From Ruminococcus flavefaciens (lineage in GTDB: Bacteria > Bacillota > Clostridia > Oscillospirales > Ruminococcaceae), in NCBI GenBank assembly GCA_902796705.1, contig CADBQF010000241.1, positions 1-14,137 on the forward strand: a stretch of 14,137 nucleotides of DNA, written 5' to 3'. Shown here in pieces: positions 7,787 through 14,137 of this stretch. A program made the translations under genes and the position numbers. Each line of letters begins with the position of its first letter. Position 1 is the first letter of the stretch. The notes under the pieces are model-generated. The model was not told the DNA's origin. It saw nothing but the letters and a program-made list of their open reading frames with translations, and made no database searches.

Positions 7787-7808
7787 GGGACGCTTTTAAC
7801 AGCGTCCC
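7787..7808 (+). terminator. Probable terminator of the Hdr-Flx-Frd operon
   Basis: GGGACGCT (7787-7794) and AGCGTCCC (7801-7808) form a perfect 8-bp stem with a 6-nt loop, 22 nt after the frdA stop. A T-rich but interrupted stretch, ending in five T at 7822-7826, follows; the U-tract is therefore weak, and partial read-through into the transporter gene is possible. Confidence 0.6.
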
Positions 7809-7824
7809 GTTAGTTATGTAATTT

Positions 7825-7854
7825 TTGATATGTAGAAAATCAGAGCCATATTTT
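7825..7854 (+). promoter_or_regulatory. Candidate sigma-70-type promoter of the transporter gene
   Basis: TTGATA (7825-7830), an 18-nt spacer and TATTTT (7849-7854) lie 42 nt before the transporter start and just behind the terminator hairpin, in the only gap (132 nt) between frdA and the transporter gene. Both boxes are imperfect and the region is AT-rich, so chance is possible. Confidence 0.4.
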
Positions 7855-7896
7855 GTGCATATCAGACAATATCTTAAAAAGGAAAAGTGATCTATC

Positions 7897-9144
7897 ATGA
7901 ATTTATTTGGTGGTGTACTGAGCGTAGAGAAAGTCACCTTTCTTATGTTCTGTGTACTTGCTATCTCAGCACTCGGTTATATCCTCGGAAGAATAACTAT
8001 CAAGGGCGTATCTCTCGGAACAGCCGGAGTATTCATCGTCTCGCTCATCTTCGGCGGAATTTTCAGCAATGAACTCAGCAATCAGCTCCTCGTCGATAAA
8101 AAGGACGAACTCGGCAATGTTGTTGAGTCGTTCACGTATATGGATTCGGCATTGAAGATAGTCGATAATATCGGACTCATACTCTTTGTTACGGCAGTAG
8201 GATTCATAGCCGGCCCGAATTTCTTCGGCAATTTAAAGAAGAACTTCAAATCATACGTAGTTCTTGCAGTAATAATAATCTTCAGCGGCGGACTTGCCTG
8301 TGCGGGCTGCATACTCGTTGGAAGAAACTTTTCAGACCGTACACCATCAGAGTTTGCAGCGATCATGTCAGGTATCCTCTCAGGTGCTTTGACAAGTACA
8401 CCGGGATTCTCCGCAGCAAAAGATGCAGCCGGCCCGGAGCTTGAATCGCTCGTTACGGTCGGATACGGTATCGCCTATATATTCGGCGTTATCGGAGTCG
8501 TTCTCTTCGTTCAGCTCATTCCTAAGATCACAAAGGCTGACATGGAGAAGGAAAGAAAGCTCATAATGGGCAATGACAGCAAAAAGAAGAACGCTGCCGA
8601 CGGAACAAAACTTATCAATATGGACGACTTCGGAATAATGCCTTTTGCTTTTGCAGCAGTTGTCGGAATAATCATCGGTTCGTTCAAGTTCGGTATGTTC
8701 TCGCTTTCGATAACAGGCGGCTGCCTGCTCGTTTCACTCGTTCTCGGTCACTTCGGTCATATCGGCAAGATAAATCTCATGCCGAAAGATACTACACTTA
8801 AAGTATTCAGAGAACTCGGACTCATGTTCTTCCTCATCGGTGCAGGTATCTCCGGCGGAGCTAAGTTCAGGGCGAATTTCGAGGCTATCTACTTTGTATA
8901 CGGCATGATAATGACTATCGTTCCAATGATAATCGGCTACCTCTTCGCAAAGTATGTTCTGAAACTCAGTCTCCTCAACAATCTCGGCTCTATCACAGGC
9001 GGAATGACCTCTACTCCGGCTCTCGGAACACTTATCAGCACAGCAGGTACAGAAGATGTCGCCTCTGCATACGCTTCAACATACCCTATCGCCCTCATCT
9101 CCGTAGTCCTCGTATCCCAATTCCTGCTGATGATATTCAAATAA
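7897..9144 (+). CDS. AspT/YidE/YbjL-type (AAEx family) transporter lacking TrkA-C domains, possible succinate exporter
   Basis: 415 residues, strongly hydrophobic, with two repeated membrane halves. The family repeat appears twice: GLILFVTAVGFIAGPNFF (93-110) matches GLMFFLIGAGISGGAKF (308-324), and GALTSTPGFSAA (163-174) matches GGMTSTPALGTL (368-379). These are the hallmarks of the aspartate:alanine exchanger family. Members such as E. coli YidE are about 550 residues and carry two TrkA-C domains between the halves; here only a short charged linker (about 211-245) is present. The substrate cannot be read from sequence. C. glutamicum SucE, a succinate exporter, belongs to this family, so with frdA just upstream succinate or another dicarboxylate is the natural guess. 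The ribosome binding site is poor (AAAGGA about 13 nt before the ATG). It converges on the GH9 gene. Confidence 0.8.
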   Translation: MNLFGGVLSVEKVTFLMFCVLAISALGYILGRITIKGVSLGTAGVFIVSLIFGGIFSNELSNQLLVDKKDELGNVVESFTYMDSALKIVDNIGLILFVTAVGFIAGPNFFGNLKKNFKSYVVLAVIIIFSGGLACAGCILVGRNFSDRTPSEFAAIMSGILSGALTSTPGFSAAKDAAGPELESLVTVGYGIAYIFGVIGVVLFVQLIPKITKADMEKERKLIMGNDSKKKNAADGTKLINMDDFGIMPFAFAAVVGIIIGSFKFGMFSLSITGGCLLVSLVLGHFGHIGKINLMPKDTTLKVFRELGLMFFLIGAGISGGAKFRANFEAIYFVYGMIMTIVPMIIGYLFAKYVLKLSLLNNLGSITGGMTSTPALGTLISTAGTEDVASAYASTYPIALISVVLVSQFLLMIFK

Positions 9145-9146
9145 AC

Positions 9147-9256
9147 ATTATGGTCGGTACTCATAGTTAGGCACAGACCTATTGTGGGGGAAACCCTTTT
9201 TCAAAAGGGTTTCCCTCATAATAGGTGTATGCTTAACTATAAATACCGACCATAAT
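9147..9256. repeat. 110-bp near-perfect palindrome between convergent genes
   Basis: The outer arms ATTATGGTCGGTA (9147-9159) and TACCGACCATAAT (9244-9256) are perfect 13-bp inverted repeats. Inside, ATAGTTA (9163-9169) pairs with TAACTAT (9234-9240), ACCTATT (9177-9183) with AATAGGT (9220-9226), and the core GGGAAACCCTTTT (9188-9200) with AAAAGGGTTTCCC (9203-9215). Only a few mismatches and G-U pairs interrupt the whole. It starts 3 nt after the transporter stop and ends 16 nt before the GH9 stop on the other strand, so it probably ends transcription in both directions. The outer ends can be read as TA-flanked terminal inverted repeats of a small MITE-like element. No coding sequence fits inside. 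Confidence 0.85.
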
Positions 9257-9272
9257 TATCAGTTTGAACAGA

Positions 9273-11849
9273 TCAGCCGGCTAAGGACTGGATCTTTGCG
9301 GAAGTTGTCGGGAGGTCTGTTGTTTTGAGTGATTTAGCTTCGATCATCTGGATAGCGAGAGCATCGGTAGGTGTAACGCCCTTGGGGTTGTCAACGCAGT
9401 CAGCGTTAGCGATGCCTTCTTTTGTGAGAGTATACTTCTCAGGGTTAGCCTGGTTCTGCATTATGAGAACGGCATCAGAGATATCTACTGTCTTATCGCA
9501 GTTAGCATCGCCGTAGAGGACATCGGAAGTTTTATCCTCGCCGGTAGAAGGCTGTGAAGTTGTCGGCTCTTCAGTTGCCGGAACAGAACCGTCAGGCTCG
9601 ATACCGCCGATGAGAGTATCTCCGCTGTAAACGCAGATATTATCGGTCTTTACTTCTGTACCTGTAGCGAAGAACGCATCGTCGTCCTTGTACATTGTGA
9701 GTCCGTTATAGCTCCAGTCGTCGGAAGGCACCCATGAATCACCGTAGTAAAGACCAACAGTGAACTGATACTTCTTGCCGGAGTTAGCGATGTAATAGTC
9801 GCTCCACTTTATCTCGACGTAGTAAACGTCGTCCATTTTGTCGTACTTGTAAGGGCCGCTGATCTCACCGTTAGCGGGTGCAGCCTCAGTTGCAGCCTGA
9901 TCGTAAAGCTCGGTAGCTTTTACATTATTGACATTGCTCATACCCTTAGCACTGAAATAGTAGCGTACTGAAAGATCTTCGACTTTCTTTGTAGCACCTG
10001 TCATAACGTAAAGTGATACCTTGGTAACGCCAGCACCGTCAGCATTGAGGTCGTCGATACCGCAGGCTGTTACCCAGAAAGCGTTGCTTCCGCCGCCGCC
10101 TTCTTCGGAGTTGAATGTAGGCTTCGGAGGGAAGTTGCTTGTAGGAGCCATTTCGGGAGTGCCGTAGAACTCATAGAGACCTGCGGAAGCTCCGACGAAT
10201 GCAGCATTGTAGTCGATAGTAACTTCGTTGTAAGTCCAGTTCTTTGTTATATCGTCGTGTCTGTCCAGATTGTCAGGGCCGCCTGCGAGAGCTCCGAAGA
10301 GAACGTATCTCTGCGGATCGGGATCTTCACACTTTGTAAGGCCGGAGCTTGCTCTGTGGTGCGGATAAGCAGCGGAATTCTCGTTATATCCGACGATAAA
10401 GCATCTGCTGCCGTGGAGTTCATCTTCTGACCACGGAGCGGGTTCGCCCTTCTTTTCAGCTTCGGTATTGGCATTTATACGCTCAAGGTAAGTGATGTCG
10501 TTTTTGCCCATGATGTATTCCATCTGTCCCTTAGCCCAGTCGCTGTACTTTCCGGGAGTATTTCCGTTGTACTTTGTATAAACGAGAGCCATGAGCTGGG
10601 CAGCGGTATTGTATCTTGCACTGCCCCATGTATCGAGCCACCAGTAACCCTGCGGAGTGATCTTGCCGACGCCGCCTGTCATGTAAGTATTGATAGCCTT
10701 CTCAACGGAAGCCCAGCAGTTCATTTCCTCATAGGGGCTCTTGTTGGCAGCTTTCTTGAATTCTTCGATGAAATCAGGGTAAACGTGTTCGCCTTCCTTG
10801 GCAGGCTTATCCATGCAGATCTCACCGAGAACGCACTGTACGCCGCCCCAAACGTCGTTCCAGCAGTGAACGTAGCAGGGAGCTGCATAGTAGTCGTAGT
10901 TGGGGTAGATCTCTTCGAGGTACATATGGTCGCCGGTTATCTTGTAGAGCCATGCAGCAGCCCAGCAGTAATCGTCTTCCCATTTGCCTGATCTGTAGTA
11001 ACCCTTCGGGCCGTCGCCGTTGTCGGAGAGCTCCTTGGGGTGATCCTTTGCGAACTTGAAGAGAGCCTCTGCGTAGTCAAGGTTTTTCTGAGCGTATTCC
11101 GGATCAGTATCCTTGAAGTTGAGGTAGTTTATAGCGAGAGATGCGGCAGCGGAAACGCAGTAGTCAGTCTGCGGCTTTTCAGGTGTGAGGAAGAAAGCCG
11201 GTCTGCCCATAGTGTCCATTTCCGGAGAATTCCAGTAATTGTGATCCTCGTCGCCGTCGCCCACCTGATAGCAGTGGAGTACAACGTCGCCGTTCTCGTC
11301 AAGGAAAGTACACTTCATGAGATAGTCATTGAAGTGACGGAGGATAGTCTCGATATGCTCCTGCTCACCGATCTTTATATAAGAATCACGGAATTCGTAG
11401 TAGCCCCAGCCGACAGTAGAAGCGGCATAGTTCTCCGGCATACCGAATTCAACGTGGTCGCCGGCATCGTGGAAACCGCCTGCAACGTCAACGCAGCCGT
11501 CGCCGTCCGGATCAAGGATATCACGGTACTTTTCAATCTGTTCTTCTGTGAGGTTCACGCCTACCCAGTCTTCGATAGGGTGGAGCGGGACTTTTGCATC
11601 GTAAGTATGACAGTTGCCTCTCCACTCGAAGCGGTTGTTTCCTTCAACGTCAGTACCGCACATATTGGCATCGTAGAAATACATAGAATACTGTAAAGCA
11701 CGGGCGAAGTCGTATTCAACGCCTGATGAATTGGCGATCGCATCTTTCAGCTCGTCGGCAGCATTTGCAGCCGGAAGGAAAGTCAGCGTCTGAGTGAGAG
11801 CTATTGCAGCACCTGCGGCAGCAGATAGAAGCCGTTTCTTTAACTTCAT
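9273..11849 (-). CDS. Cellulosomal GH9 endoglucanase: signal peptide, GH9, CBM3-like, dockerin
   Basis: 858 residues. A Sec signal peptide (KKR, hydrophobic core, cleavage after ANA near 30) precedes a GH9 catalytic domain at about 43-570: NRFEWRG (72-78), DAGDH (128-132; D128 and D131 the catalytic base positions), PHHR (496-499), LAGGPD (521-526), and the proton donor E542 in the NEVTIDYNAAF segment. The loop between WRG and DAGDH is about 30 residues longer than in Cel9G-type enzymes and contains DPDGDG, a calcium-loop-like stretch. Residues about 588-730 resemble a CBM3 (LSVRYYF, YYVEIKW, DDWSYNG), as in processive GH9-CBM3 endoglucanases; exact CBM3 subtype is uncertain. A Thr/Ser/Pro linker (751-775) leads to a dockerin (778-858). 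Expected role: extracellular cellulose hydrolysis in a cellulosome. AGGAGG lies 8 nt before the ATG. It is second in the operon, 72 nt after the GH26 gene. Confidence 0.93.
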   Translation of the reverse strand: MKLKKRLLSAAAGAAIALTQTLTFLPAANAADELKDAIANSSGVEYDFARALQYSMYFYDANMCGTDVEGNNRFEWRGNCHTYDAKVPLHPIEDWVGVNLTEEQIEKYRDILDPDGDGCVDVAGGFHDAGDHVEFGMPENYAASTVGWGYYEFRDSYIKIGEQEHIETILRHFNDYLMKCTFLDENGDVVLHCYQVGDGDEDHNYWNSPEMDTMGRPAFFLTPEKPQTDYCVSAAASLAINYLNFKDTDPEYAQKNLDYAEALFKFAKDHPKELSDNGDGPKGYYRSGKWEDDYCWAAAWLYKITGDHMYLEEIYPNYDYYAAPCYVHCWNDVWGGVQCVLGEICMDKPAKEGEHVYPDFIEEFKKAANKSPYEEMNCWASVEKAINTYMTGGVGKITPQGYWWLDTWGSARYNTAAQLMALVYTKYNGNTPGKYSDWAKGQMEYIMGKNDITYLERINANTEAEKKGEPAPWSEDELHGSRCFIVGYNENSAAYPHHRASSGLTKCEDPDPQRYVLFGALAGGPDNLDRHDDITKNWTYNEVTIDYNAAFVGASAGLYEFYGTPEMAPTSNFPPKPTFNSEEGGGGSNAFWVTACGIDDLNADGAGVTKVSLYVMTGATKKVEDLSVRYYFSAKGMSNVNNVKATELYDQAATEAAPANGEISGPYKYDKMDDVYYVEIKWSDYYIANSGKKYQFTVGLYYGDSWVPSDDWSYNGLTMYKDDDAFFATGTEVKTDNICVYSGDTLIGGIEPDGSVPATEEPTTSQPSTGEDKTSDVLYGDANCDKTVDISDAVLIMQNQANPEKYTLTKEGIANADCVDNPKGVTPTDALAIQMIEAKSLKTTDLPTTSAKIQSLAG

Positions 11850-11893
11850 TGTAATTACCTCCTGATAATGATATGTTTATAAATTGTCGTTCA

Positions 11894-11913
11894 GGCACAC
11901 AGAAAAGTATGCC
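11894..11913 (-). promoter_or_regulatory. Intercistronic hairpin between GH26 and GH9 genes
   Basis: On the minus strand GGCATAC and GTGTGCC can form a 7-bp stem (one G-U pair) with a 6-nt loop, 8 nt after the GH26 stop. No U-tract follows, so it is not a standard terminator. It could set mRNA processing or the relative level of the two enzymes. The rest of this 72-nt gap holds only the GH9 ribosome binding site. Confidence 0.35.
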
Positions 11914-11921
11914 GGGTAAGC

Positions 11922-13808
11922 TCAGCTTATGAGAGAATTGAGATATTCTCCTGTAACGGGCAGATCGGCGGCTTTGATAGTCTTAGCCTCGATCATCTGT
12001 ACAGCGAGTGCATCTGATGCAGTTACGCCTTTCGGGTTGTCAACGCAGTCTGCATTTGCTGCACCATTTGCGGAGAGCTTGTATTTTTCGGGATTTGCCT
12101 GGCTCTGCATTATCAATACCGCATCAGAGATATCGACAGTACCGTCAGTATTAGCATCTCCGTAAAGAATATCACCTGACGGTGAAGACGGATTTGTGTC
12201 TGACTCGGAGCTGCTTATCGGATAAGTCTTGAGATCCGGCAGTTCATCGAGCGTAATGCAGTATTCACTGTTGTAGACTTCAATGAGATTATCCACAGGA
12301 TTGTTCTGCTCGCTTGTGAGATAGTTCATATACCACGGGCAGAAGTAGAGCCAGTAAGCCTTGTCTTTTGTGAGGTTCTCGACAGACGGGATAGAATCGT
12401 TCTCGGACATGGCGACCATTTTCTGACCGTCCGTACTCTGCACGAGACTGTAGAAAGTTGATGATATAGAGCTGAGGTTCGGCAGGCCGTCCTTTGCGTT
12501 GTACTTGTCATAGCCGACGAGATCGACAACGTCATCTCCCGGATACCATGCCGGTGAGGTCGGGAAAGTAGAACCTGTCCATACCCAGATAAGATTATCA
12601 AGACCGTAGACATTCGTGAGCTGGTCATAAAGCAGCCTGTAGAGCTTCTTGCACGGTTCAGGGCCTTCAACTCCCCACCAGAACCAGCCGCCCTCGGCTT
12701 CATGCAGAGGTCTCCAGAGAACGGGTACATCTGCATCTTTGAGCTTTTTGAGTTCGCCTGCGATGAGTTCTATATCAGCCATAAGAACGTCATGTTCCCA
12801 TGTGCCTTCTTCGAGTGCCTTTGATATGCTGAAAGTGGTGTACGTTTCGCTTGCCGATTTAACATAGAAAGCCGTTTTATCGCTGCCCTCCTCCAGAGGA
12901 ACGTTCCAGTGCCATGTGAGAGTAGCTATGCCGTGGTACTTGTTTGTCCATTCGATAGCACGCTCCGGGGCATCATCACGCCATTCAGTGGTGGTATTGT
13001 AAGCGAGCAGGTCGATACCACGTATAGCAGGCTGTTTTCCTGTAGTTTCGAGGATATACTGGAATTCGCTCTCATTGTCCTTGATGAACACGTCAGGACT
13101 GTTCCACGAATTGTAGTTATGAGAGCCGCAGTATTCCTGCTGACCGGCGATTATATGTTTTCCGTACTGATCCCGCAGATAGCTGTAGAGTCTCTTTGCC
13201 GATTCTGAAGCATTCGGATTTGAAAGCTCAGCCGTAGGGGAGAGCTGTGCGATATGCTCCGGAGCAGGCGACAAAGTCAGATAATCATAATAGGTATAAC
13301 CCCAGTATCCTTCGAGTTCGATAGTGTTCCTGCCCTTTTTGAGGACGACGATACCTCCGGAAGTTTCGGAGAATCCCTCATTGTACGGGAAGCTCACCTC
13401 GCCCTGATTTACTCCGTTTACGTTCAGATACTGGACTTTTTTGCTCCTGTCGCTCGGCTGACAATAGCAGAACGTAAGCTGATAAAGTCCGTCTTCCGGA
13501 ACATCGACATCGACGCTCACAGTAGTGCCTTTCTGGTCAAGATAAGAAAAACCCTTTCCCGAAAAGCCTGAGAGATCTGTGGCATCGCTCCAGTCACCGC
13601 CTCTTTTGAGACCGGTCGTGCCGTCTGAGAAGATCTTTCCTCCGGAAGTCTTTCCGTCCTCGAACTCATACTTCCATACGCTGTCAGAAGCAGCATATAC
13701 AGCAGCACTGTCAGAAAACGGTACAGCAGCCTGTGACACTATAACAGCGGCTGCGGCTGCGGAGAAGGATTTGAATAAATGCTTTTTCAATATCATCCGC
13801 CCTTTCAT
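11922..13808 (-). CDS. Cellulosomal beta-mannanase: signal peptide, CBM35-like, GH26, dockerin
   Basis: Up to 628 residues. A signal peptide with an Ala-rich core is cleaved near VYA-A (about 39). Residues 45-180 form a beta-sandwich CBM6/35-like module (YEFEDG start, YWGYTYYDYLTL end), probably CBM35 by association with GH26. GH26 spans about 185-525: HIIAGQQEY (218-226), acid/base E370 in WRPLHEAEGGWFWWG, nucleophile E469 in MSEND. A Ser-rich linker (531-545) leads to the dockerin (548-628). The role is endo-cleavage of beta-mannan outside the cell. Start: the first ATG (13808) has no upstream Shine-Dalgarno; AAAGGGCGG (13805-13797) instead points to the in-frame TTG at 13790 (6 nt spacing; product MKKHLFKSF...) or, less well spaced, the ATG at 13796. 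First gene of the operon with GH9. Confidence 0.92.
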   Translation of the reverse strand: MKGRMILKKHLFKSFSAAAAAVIVSQAAVPFSDSAAVYAASDSVWKYEFEDGKTSGGKIFSDGTTGLKRGGDWSDATDLSGFSGKGFSYLDQKGTTVSVDVDVPEDGLYQLTFCYCQPSDRSKKVQYLNVNGVNQGEVSFPYNEGFSETSGGIVVLKKGRNTIELEGYWGYTYYDYLTLSPAPEHIAQLSPTAELSNPNASESAKRLYSYLRDQYGKHIIAGQQEYCGSHNYNSWNSPDVFIKDNESEFQYILETTGKQPAIRGIDLLAYNTTTEWRDDAPERAIEWTNKYHGIATLTWHWNVPLEEGSDKTAFYVKSASETYTTFSISKALEEGTWEHDVLMADIELIAGELKKLKDADVPVLWRPLHEAEGGWFWWGVEGPEPCKKLYRLLYDQLTNVYGLDNLIWVWTGSTFPTSPAWYPGDDVVDLVGYDKYNAKDGLPNLSSISSTFYSLVQSTDGQKMVAMSENDSIPSVENLTKDKAYWLYFCPWYMNYLTSEQNNPVDNLIEVYNSEYCITLDELPDLKTYPISSSESDTNPSSPSGDILYGDANTDGTVDISDAVLIMQSQANPEKYKLSANGAANADCVDNPKGVTASDALAVQMIEAKTIKAADLPVTGEYLNSLIS

Positions 13809-13824
13809 GATATAAGCTGGATCA

Positions 13825-13850
13825 TACTTAAATTATCCGAAATTTAAGTA
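13825..13850. promoter_or_regulatory. Perfect 10-bp inverted repeat in the GH26 leader
   Basis: TACTTAAATT (13825-13834) and AATTTAAGTA (13841-13850) are exact reverse complements separated by 6 nt. The repeat lies 16-42 nt upstream of the first GH26 ATG and downstream of the candidate promoter. It could be an operator for a dimeric repressor or an AU-rich leader hairpin. No Shine-Dalgarno falls inside it. Confidence 0.5.
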
Positions 13851-13886
13851 ATATCAGCGTCAAATAAACATTATGTAAACTCCGTT

Positions 13887-13915
13887 GTTATAATAATATC
13901 ACTTTCTTCGGTAAA
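13887..13915 (-). promoter_or_regulatory. Candidate promoter of the GH26-GH9 operon
   Basis: Read on the minus strand: TTTACC (13915-13910), a 17-nt spacer and TATAAC (13892-13887). This gives a leader of about 70 nt before the GH26 start that includes the inverted repeat at 13825-13850. Both boxes are 4-5 of 6 consensus with ideal spacing, but the region is AT-rich. Confidence 0.5.
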
Positions 13916-13920
13916 ATGCA

Positions 13921-14137
13921 ATAGTTTTCACGAAAAATTAATAATATATATATCGATATTTAGTACAGCATCATTAAATAATTGCTTGTACGCAAGAGGT
14001 TAAATAAATTAAGCCCGCCTGTCACGCCGGTGCTTGCAGGAAGTATGTATCTATTATGAGGGAAACCCTTTTGAAAAAGGGTTCTCCCTCAAACTCCCTT
14101 CCTAAAACTTTCAGCGTAAAATTTCCCCTGACGGGAC
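13921..14137. other. Non-coding stretch upstream of the GH26 operon
   Basis: No credible reading frame is seen on either strand. It holds an AT-rich run with a TATATATAT tract (about 13947-13955), a short GC-richer patch (14011-14040) and the hairpin repeat at 14051-14090. After that comes about 47 nt with no recognisable feature up to the window edge. Confidence 0.5.
14051..14090. repeat. Second copy of the palindrome core (inverted)
   Basis: Bases 14051-14083 are identical to the reverse complement of 9192-9224 (33 of 33). The segment folds as GAGGGA-AACCCTTTT / AAAAGGGTT-CTCCCTC with one bulged base. The outer arms of the 110-bp copy are not present here, so only the core is shared. It may act as a terminator for a gene beyond the window, or be a remnant of the same dispersed element. 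Confidence 0.75.

Noticed and set aside
11040..11696. 218-codon open frame on the plus strand opposite the GH9 gene
   Set aside because: It is antisense to a clear GH9 domain, has no ribosome binding site or recognisable motif, and its length follows from the codon bias of the real gene.
14014..14030. Sequence resembling a tRNA-Asp anticodon arm (loop CTGTCAC with GTC anticodon)
   Set aside because: The stem has a mismatch, and no acceptor stem, proper D-arm or T-arm (GGTTCGA) surrounds it, so no tRNA is supported; chance or a distant relic.
1..14137. CRISPR array, transposase, phage or defence genes
   Set aside because: No spaced direct repeats and no such protein families are seen on either strand.

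Overview
The window looks like a chromosomal piece from a cellulolytic, cellulosome-forming Ruminococcus-type gut or rumen Firmicute (R. flavefaciens / R. champanellensis group). The main evidence is two secreted glycoside hydrolases with closely related C-terminal dockerins of ruminococcal type (first loop GDAN-x-D, second loop DCVDNPKGVT), clear AGGAGG-type ribosome binding sites and moderate GC. Species cannot be fixed from the sequence alone.

Region 1 (1-7764, plus strand) is one tight operon of electron-transfer proteins, entering from upstream: the 3' end of an HdrC-like iron-sulfur subunit, a full HdrA (flavin-based electron-bifurcation subunit), an MvhD/FlxD [2Fe-2S] adaptor, two related AsrA-type di-cluster iron-sulfur proteins (FlxB/FlxC-like), a FlxA/AsrB-type FAD/NAD(P)H subunit, and then a fumarate-reductase-like pair, FrdB ([2Fe-2S] plus two [4Fe-4S]) and FrdA (flavoprotein with the full fumarate reductase catalytic set but without the covalent-FAD histidine). 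The first five genes after hdrA's start overlap or nearly touch; the frd pair follows with 12-13 nt gaps. No membrane anchor subunit is present. The arrangement suggests a soluble Flx-Hdr complex that oxidises NADH and splits electrons between ferredoxin and a high-potential acceptor, with fumarate as that acceptor. This fits a succinate-forming fermenter, but the coupling is inference.

Region 2 (7765-9144) has a probable terminator, a candidate promoter and a gene for an AspT/YidE/YbjL-type (AAEx family) transporter lacking the usual central TrkA-C domains. The C. glutamicum succinate exporter SucE belongs to this family, so placement beside a fumarate reductase suggests dicarboxylate (succinate) export.

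Region 3 (9145-9272) is a 110-bp nearly perfect palindrome lying between convergent genes. Its 33-bp core recurs, inverted, at 14051-14083.

Region 4 (9273-13808, minus strand) is a two-gene cellulosomal operon: CBM35-GH26 beta-mannanase-dockerin first, then GH9-CBM3-dockerin endoglucanase. A likely promoter and a perfect 10-bp inverted repeat lie upstream of the GH26 gene. Region 5 (13809-14137) is non-coding as far as can be seen and holds that promoter region and the second hairpin repeat.
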